Translations under genes and position numbers: made by a program
Origin: Candidatus Omnitrophota bacterium
GTDB lineage: Bacteria; Omnitrophota; Gorgyraeia; Duberdicusellales; Duberdicusellaceae
DNA length: 11,111 nt
Reading direction: 5' to 3'
Assembly (NCBI GenBank): GCA_015486615.1
Contig: WFRI01000047.1
Coordinates: 1-11,111, forward strand
Notes under the pieces: generated by a model
What the model was told of the DNA's origin: nothing
Seen by the model: only the letters and a program-made list of their open reading frames with translations
Database searches by the model: none
Shown here: positions 1 to 4,900 of the stretch, in pieces
How the letters are laid out: each line of letters starts with the position of its first letter
Position numbering within the stretch: the first letter of the stretch is position 1

Positions 1-270
1 GACATTTTACAAGTACGGAACGGTTCAGTGCATATTTTAGATTATAAGCCTAATGCTTCGGCCGGTAAGACAAAAAGCGCGGTTAGCCAGCTTACTCTTT
101 ATGCTCTTGCTTTGTCTCGTTTAACCGGCTTAAGGTTGTATGATTTTAAGTGCGCTTGGTTTGACGAAAATAATTATTTTGAGTTTTTCCCTTTGCATGT
201 AGTTTATAAGTTGAGAAAAAGAGCAGGAAAAGATGATCCGAAACAGACGAAAATGTTTGACTACAGATAA
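1..270 (+). CDS. PD-(D/E)XK (RecB/Cas4-like) nuclease, C-terminal part
   Basis: The frame is open from the first base, so the 5' end lies outside the window; 89 residues are visible. The segment begins D-I-L-Q-V-R-N-G and runs into I-L-D-Y-K, followed by Q-L-T-L-Y-A-L-A-L. This is the pattern of the RecB/Cas4/AddB nuclease fold: a metal-binding Asp, then the D-x-K motif, then the Q-x-x-x-Y motif that packs near the active site. A conserved-looking C-A-W-F-D-E and E-F-F-P-L tail follows. A GTG at 28 could be misread as a start, but the motif Asp lies upstream of it. A metal-dependent DNA nuclease is inferred; substrate and partners cannot be told. The stop at 268-270 is followed at once by heptamer-type repeat DNA. 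Confidence 0.6.
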   Translation, partial: DILQVRNGSVHILDYKPNASAGKTKSAVSQLTLYALALSRLTGLRLYDFKCAWFDENNYFEFFPLHVVYKLRKRAGKDDPKQTKMFDYR

Positions 271-273
271 ATT

Positions 274-287
274 GGACGTTGGGCGTT
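274..287 (+). repeat. Two heptamer units (GGACGTT, GGGCGTT)
   Basis: Two 7-bp units sit directly after the nuclease stop codon and run into CAATATCGG. The six-unit array at 1462-1503 ends in the same CAATATCGG sequence. The units match the degenerate S-GAC-N-T-W heptamer found throughout the window. Two units alone would be weak, but the shared junction makes a common origin likely. Confidence 0.6.
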
Positions 288-335
288 CAATATCGGCACA
301 GGGTCCGGCTCAACGCAGGGCAATGCCGGGATTGG
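288..335 (+). repeat. 48-bp direct repeat, copy 1 (left of mntA/hepT)
   Basis: This 48-bp stretch recurs at 1304-1351 with two differences by eye, so the two copies bracket the toxin-antitoxin pair. It contains CCGGC...GCCGG (stem-capable) and GGCAATGCC. Only copy 1 is also enclosed by an 8-bp inverted repeat, GTTCAATA (285-292) and TATTGAAC (337-344). The remainder of the spacer up to 383 shows no promoter I can defend. Confidence 0.85.
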
Positions 336-393
336 GTATTGAACATCGGTAGGTGGCGGTAAAAAGGCGTAGTGGTAAATGTAGGAGATGCGG

Positions 394-873
394 ATGAAAT
401 TAGTTGCAGAGGAAATTAAAAGTAAGGCTGCTAAATATTTTTCTGTCCGGGACGAAGTAAAATTTGCCTATCTATTTGGATCGCAGGCGAAGAACAGTGC
501 TGGTGAATTAAGCGATATAGATATTGCTGTATATCTCGATAAAAATTTAGATGAATATAAAAGATTTAGTATTCGTCTTGAGTTGATTGGCGAGGCAGGG
601 AGTTTAGCAGGCCCTGTTAGAGAACAGAGTTCTTTGGCGGCTTTCTTTAACGGGGTAAAGACAAATAAAATAGATTTAGTGATACTGAATGATGCGGATA
701 TATTTTTAGCTTATCAAGTGATATTTTCTGGAAAAGTTATCTATTGCAGAGATGAACTAACTCGTATCCGCTACGAGGCAAAAATATTAAGTTTATATTT
801 TGACCAACAATATTATTACGAGCGCCATGCGAAATTAACTATTGAACGTATTGCAAAGGAGGGTATCTTATGA
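394..873 (+). CDS. mntA: MntA-like minimal nucleotidyltransferase antitoxin
   Basis: A 159-residue protein of the MNT (DNA polymerase beta-like nucleotidyltransferase) family. The catalytic signature G-S-x10-D-x-D is complete: GS at residues 29-30, D41 and D43, with D94 in K-I-D-L-V-I-L as the likely third metal-binding Asp. In characterised MntA/HepT systems this enzyme adds AMP to a tyrosine of the HEPN toxin and silences it; that role is inferred here. I choose ATG 394 because GGAG at 384-387 lies 6 nt upstream, whereas the ATG at 388 directly abuts that ribosome-binding site. The protein is about 19 residues longer than usual for the family. The excess, residues 71-88, coincides with a palindromic DNA segment. 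The stop overlaps the next start by 4 nt (ATGA), so the pair is translationally coupled. Confidence 0.85.
   Translation: MKLVAEEIKSKAAKYFSVRDEVKFAYLFGSQAKNSAGELSDIDIAVYLDKNLDEYKRFSIRLELIGEAGSLAGPVREQSSLAAFFNGVKTNKIDLVILNDADIFLAYQVIFSGKVIYCRDELTRIRYEAKILSLYFDQQYYYERHAKLTIERIAKEGIL
604..657 (+). repeat. Palindromic insertion inside mntA
   Basis: The arms CCCTGTTAGAGAA (612-624) and TTCTTTAACGGGG (643-655) pair over 13 positions, eleven Watson-Crick and two G-U in RNA, around an 18-nt loop. A second small palindrome, AGAAC-AGA-GTTCT, lies at 621-633. The segment encodes residues 71-88, exactly the part of the protein that the MNT family normally lacks between helix L-E-L-I-G-E and K-I-D-L-V. 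The outer borders are inferred from that protein comparison. Confidence 0.55.
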
Positions 874-1295
874 TTGATTACAAGAGCATCGCCGCCAGAT
901 TAGATAAATTAAATGAATATGTAAAATTTCTCAAAAGCTACCAGAAGGTTTCCCTTATTCAATTTAAAAAAGATTATACTATTCAAGGAGCGGTATGCCG
1001 CTATTTCCAATTAGCCGTTGAGTGCGTAACCGATATAGGAGAACTATTAATAAGCTCTTTGGGCTTGCGTAAACCAAAAAATGCCAAAGAAGTGATTATA
1101 ATCTTAGGTGAAAATAAAATTATTTCTTCTGTCTTCGCAAAAAGATTTGCGCCTGTTGCAGGCTTTCGGAATATTCTGGTCCACGAATATTTAGAAATCG
1201 ATTTTAAGAAGGTTTATAAATACTTAAAAGAAAGCCTAAAGGATTTTGACTTTTATGCTAAATGCATTGCTAAATATATAAAGTCTAAAAGATAG
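870..1295 (+). CDS. hepT: HepT-like HEPN ribonuclease toxin (DUF86)
   Basis: A 141-residue, mostly helical protein of the HepT/DUF86 HEPN family, of normal length. The HEPN catalytic motif R-x4-H is present as R100-N101-I-L-V-H105. It is followed by E-Y107, giving the full R-x4-H-x-Y arrangement whose tyrosine is the AMPylation target in described MntA/HepT pairs. Other family marks are F-Q-L-A-V-E-C-V-T-D-I-G (about residues 46-57) and G-F-R-N just before the motif. In the family the protein is an RNase that halts growth unless modified by MntA. Its ATG lies in the 4-nt overlap with mntA. All key residues are intact, so it is probably functional. The stop is followed 8 nt later by the second 48-bp direct repeat. 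Confidence 0.88.
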   Translation: MIDYKSIAARLDKLNEYVKFLKSYQKVSLIQFKKDYTIQGAVCRYFQLAVECVTDIGELLISSLGLRKPKNAKEVIIILGENKIISSVFAKRFAPVAGFRNILVHEYLEIDFKKVYKYLKESLKDFDFYAKCIAKYIKSKR

Positions 1296-1303
1296 AAAGT
1301 GAG

Positions 1304-1351
1304 CAATATCGGCACAGGGCCCGGCTCAACGCAAGGCAATGCCGGGATTGG
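1304..1351 (+). repeat. 48-bp direct repeat, copy 2 (right of mntA/hepT)
   Basis: It matches 288-335 at 46 of 48 positions by eye, in the same orientation, 1,016 bp away. Unlike copy 1 it is not preceded by heptamer units and lacks the flanking 8-bp inverted repeat. Recombination between the two copies would remove the toxin-antitoxin pair and leave one repeat. Confidence 0.85.
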
Positions 1352-1369
1352 TTCTTTCTTACCGGCACC

Positions 1370-1405
1370 CACCTCGGGGGTGGAAAGAGTTCCACCCCCG
1401 AGGTG
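1370..1405 (+). repeat. Perfect 16-bp inverted repeat with 4-nt loop
   Basis: CACCTCGGGGGTGGAA (1370-1385) and TTCCACCCCCGAGGTG (1390-1405) are exact reverse complements around the loop AGAG. The stem is GC-rich and would be very stable as RNA or as a DNA cruciform. No T-run follows directly, so on its own it is not a classical terminator. It could be a palindromic repeat element, or could act with the next hairpin to end hepT transcription. Confidence 0.85.
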
Positions 1406-1408
1406 TCC

Positions 1409-1428
1409 AAAGCGTGGTAGCGCTTTTT
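1409..1428 (+). terminator. Probable rho-independent terminator after mntA/hepT
   Basis: AAAGCG (1409-1414) pairs with CGCTTT (1421-1426) around a 6-nt loop, and the run of five T ends at 1428. The stem is short, but it follows directly after the strong hairpin at 1370-1405, and the two together probably end transcription of the toxin-antitoxin pair. Confidence 0.5.
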
Positions 1429-1459
1429 AGCGGCAGCCAGTGCTTTTTTAGCGGCAGCC
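1422..1459 (+). repeat. 17-bp tandem duplication, GCTTTTTAGCGGCAGCC
   Basis: GCTTTTTAGCGGCAGCC at 1422-1438 is repeated at 1442-1459 with one extra T in the run. The copies start 20 bp apart and so duplicate the T-run of the terminator. The second copy leads straight into the heptamer array. Confidence 0.8.
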
Positions 1460-1461
1460 TT

Positions 1462-1503
1462 GGACTTTGGACTTTGGACTTACGACGTTGGACATTGGAC
1501 ATT
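1462..1503 (+). repeat. Heptamer array, six units, upstream of four-helix gene
   Basis: Six contiguous units in one 7-nt register: GGACTTT twice, GGACTTA, CGACGTT, and GGACATT twice, followed by CAATATCGGG. The ribosome-binding site of the four-helix-bundle gene starts 11 nt after the array. The units have the same orientation and sequence range as the right arm of the insertion at 5123-5617. Confidence 0.9.
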
Positions 1504-1524
1504 CAATATCGGGAAGGAGATGAG

Positions 1525-1941
1525 ATGTATAAAAAAACCAGATTTCGCGTCAAGCGGCCTATCAGAGGCTTCCGGGACCTGGAGGTATATCAGAAGACTT
1601 CGCAGTTAGCGGCTGAGGTGATGACTAAAGTGGTGCCATTACTGGAAGGGAAGGAATGCCCGATAAAAGATAAATTAATCTCCTGCTGTCTGGATATTCC
1701 CACATCTTTAGCAGTAGCGCATTCCCGCAGATTTGAGAAAGGTGATGAGATGAAAATAATGGAAACAATTATGGAGGAGTGTAATAAAGCGATGGTTTAC
1801 TTAGAGCAGGTAAGAGATATTTTTGTCCAGGATATGGACAGGTCTCTCTGTGAGGATTTGATTAAACGATACACCTATGCCCGCAGGAAGATTCTCAATC
1901 TCTATCGGGCATGGCAGAGATTTCAGACACAAAAGGCCTGA
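1525..1941 (+). CDS. Four-helix-bundle protein (S23/IVS-like superfamily, divergent subfamily)
   Basis: A 138-residue protein. After a basic start (M-Y-K-K-T-R-F-R-V-K-R) comes G-F-R-D-L-E-V-Y-Q-K, the helix-1 signature of proteins encoded in 23S rRNA intervening sequences. Four amphipathic helices with L-D-I-P, H-S-R-R-F-E and Y-L-E-Q-V-R-D-I segments follow. The C-terminus R-R-K-I-L-N-L-Y-R-A-W-Q-R-F is rich in basic and aromatic residues and could bind nucleic acid. The family fold is the same as Avd of diversity-generating retroelements; no enzymatic activity is known and no catalytic residues are seen. ATG 1525 is chosen because AAGGAG at 1514-1519 lies 5 nt upstream; the frame is open further upstream only through repeat DNA. 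It differs clearly from the two S23 ORFs inside the giant gene, yet it too sits beside a heptamer array. Confidence 0.75.
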   Translation: MYKKTRFRVKRPIRGFRDLEVYQKTSQLAAEVMTKVVPLLEGKECPIKDKLISCCLDIPTSLAVAHSRRFEKGDEMKIMETIMEECNKAMVYLEQVRDIFVQDMDRSLCEDLIKRYTYARRKILNLYRAWQRFQTQKA

Positions 1942-1972
1942 AACAGTGGGGCAAAAAGGAGATATTTCGGTT

Positions 1973-4900
1973 TTGAAGAAAATTAGGAATGCATTTATTG
2001 TTTTATTTTCTTTTTGCATAAGTTCCTCTGCGGCTTATGCTTCGGGAATTACCATTCCTTCCGGCTCAAGCCTTAATATCAATACCGGAATTTTAAATGT
2101 GGCCGGGGATATTAACAATTCCGGGACATTGGTATTGACTACTGGAACTATTACTTTAACCGGAAACTGGATAAATTCCGGCACATTTACCGCTGGCACA
2201 GGCACAGTGGATTTTACTGCAGGAGACGGGATTACCCAGACCTTAAATTCCGGCGGCACAGGAGCAGGTAAGTTGTTTTACAATCTGACGCATTCCGGCG
2301 CAGGCACCTTGAAACTTGTTACTAACCCGATAGATATTGACGGCAATTTTACCAATTCAGCCGGCACATTTGACGCCAACGGCCTAAATATTTCCTGCGC
2401 CGGGAACTGGTCAAATTCAGGTACTTTTAATTCCGGAAATAATACTGTAACCTTTGACGGGACTGACCAGAAAGTTTCCGGCTCAAATACTTTTTATAAT
2501 CTGAAGAAAACCGCATCTGCGGCTGAGACTTTAACTTTTCAAGATACTGCTGCTCAGACTATTGAAAATAATTTAACTTTACAGGGCAAATCAGGGAGTT
2601 TGCTTTCTTTAAGAAGCACCTCTTCCGGCAATAAATACAACCTGACACTAAAACCCGGCGGCACCCAGAATTTATCTTATTTAGATGTCCAGGATTCTGA
2701 TGCCTCGGGAGGAATTACCTTAGTCGCTTCAACTTCAGAAAACTCCGGCAATAATCCTAATTGGGCTTTTGACGGCGTTACTATTACCTATGACGGCTCC
2801 GACTCTACTGACTGGGATACTCCCAGCAACTGGGACTTAGGGCTGGTCCCCCGGGCCTCTGATACAGTAATTATTGCCGAAACTTCTACCCATAACCAGC
2901 CGGTTTTAGGCAGCAATACCACTGTGGCTAATTTAACCATTAATTCTGGCTGCAGTTTAAATCTGAACGGCAAAAACCTTACTGTTTCCGGAACTTTTAC
3001 TAATGAAGGCAGTCTGCAATTGTTCGGCAGTGAGACGGTTTCTATCGGGACTATGGATACAGATTCTGGAACTGTAGTTTATACCGGAAACGGCGACACT
3101 GTGCCGGATACTTTTACACTGGCTGATTTTGGCGGCGCTGACTACTATAACCTGATTATTAACGATACCCATACGGTAAAAGATATTTTTCAGACTAATG
3201 CCGGCTTAACTGTAAACGGCGCCTTGCAGATAAGTTCCGGCACTCTGGATATATCAACTAATGCTAATACTTTGACTACTGCCGGAGATTTGACCATAGA
3301 CGGAGGAACTCTTAACGCCGCTCAGGGAAATATAGATGCCAACGGCTCGCTGATTTTATCTTCCGGCGTTCTTACTGCTCCTGGTCCCGGCAAGTCTTTT
3401 ACTTTAGCCGGCAGTTTCAGCCATTCCGGAGGGACATTTACTCATTCTTCCGGCACTCTTACTTTAGACGGCCCGGCAGCAGCAACCATTTCCGGCAATA
3501 CTTCATTTTATAATTTGGAGTGCACTACTCCCGGCAAACAGCTCAATTTTACTGCCGGCACAACTCAAACTGTAAACAATACTTTGACACTGACCGGCGC
3601 AAGCGGGAATTTAATTACCTTGCGTTCTACTCAGGCAGGCTCTAAATGGGATATAACTTTTCCCAACGGGCCTCAAACAGTAAGCTATATAGATGTTAAA
3701 GACGCAGATGCCAATACCAATATTGTAACCTGCTATAATTCTGTAGATTCAGGAAACAATAACGCAAACTGGGTGTTTAATGCTGTGGGTATTACTTCTC
3801 CCATAGCCGGAAAAACAGTGGATACCACTCCTACGATTATTGGAGTAGCCGGCCCGAACGATACTGTCGTCATAAAAGATAAAGACGGCACGGCAGTTGC
3901 AACAACTACTGCGGATGCAAACGGCAATTTCAGGATTGAAATTCCTGCTTCCCTTGCTGCAGGCAGCAATTCTCTTACTCCTTATGTGGGAAGTATTGCG
4001 GGAGTTCCCGTAAGTGTTACGGTTGCTGTCAATCCTACAACTGACCAGGTGCCGGTGATTAACTCTCCTGCTGAAGGCCAAAGAATTCTGGGAGCAAAGC
4101 CTACGATTACCGGCAAGGGCTTAGCCGGCCAGAGCGTCCGCATAGAGGCAAATGATGCTGACGGCAATCTTCCCCTGCAGGAAGTCGGCTCAGGCACAGT
4201 GGATGCCTCAGGCAATTACTCTGTTGTTTTAACTACTTCTCTGCCTAAAGGCAAGAATTATTTGACTGTTACTGTAGATGGAGTAACTTCTGATATCCGC
4301 ACTGTCCAATTGACCGACCCTTATGGCGTAGTTTTTGATTCGGTAAGTAATAATCCTATTCAGGGCGCAAAGGTGACTTTGTATTATGATAATGATCCCG
4401 GGCCGGGAAGGAAATGGATAAAGGCTGTGCCTGGAGTGCAGATAGACGCCGGAGATTCTAACCCTCAGACCACTGCTTCCGATGGAGTTTATAGTTTTTT
4501 TACCATCAATGGCGATTTTAAGATTGCAGTAAGTGCTTCCGGATACAACTATCCTTCTGTTAAAACAAGTTTTCCTGCCGGCAGGACTATTGTCACCGGC
4601 TCTAAAGGCGAGCCTTTTACTGTAGCGGGGGCGGTTATTGAAATGGACCAGCCTATGGATGCTTCCGCACTGCTTTTGAAAATTAAAAAGGACGCCAATA
4701 AAAAAGAAGTATCTGTTGGCGATGTGGTTACTTATACAATTACGATAAAGAATGAGACATCCAGCGATGTGACTGATGTCTATCTGAAAGATAAGATACC
4801 TGCCGGATTTAAATATCTCAGCGGCAAAGTGATTTTGGATGGCAATCCGATATCCGACCCCCAGGGAAGTCGTCCGCTGTTGTTTCATATCGGCACAGTC

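Noticed and set aside
288..344. Integron attC site, because of the palindromic ends GTTCAATA/TATTGAAC and the repeat at 1304.
   Set aside because: The ends lack the attC core GTTRRRY and its partner RYYYAAC, copy 2 does not have the inverted ends, and no integrase is in the window.
1480..1510. Promoter formed by TTGGAC (-35-like) and CAATAT (-10-like) in the heptamer array before the four-helix gene.
   Set aside because: Available spacings are 10 or 24 bp and the -10 match is poor, so I do not claim it.
1877..1972. ATG 1877 as the start of the giant protein.
   Set aside because: It lies inside the four-helix gene, has no suitable ribosome-binding site, and would put about 32 residues before a clear signal peptide; TTG 1973 fits better.
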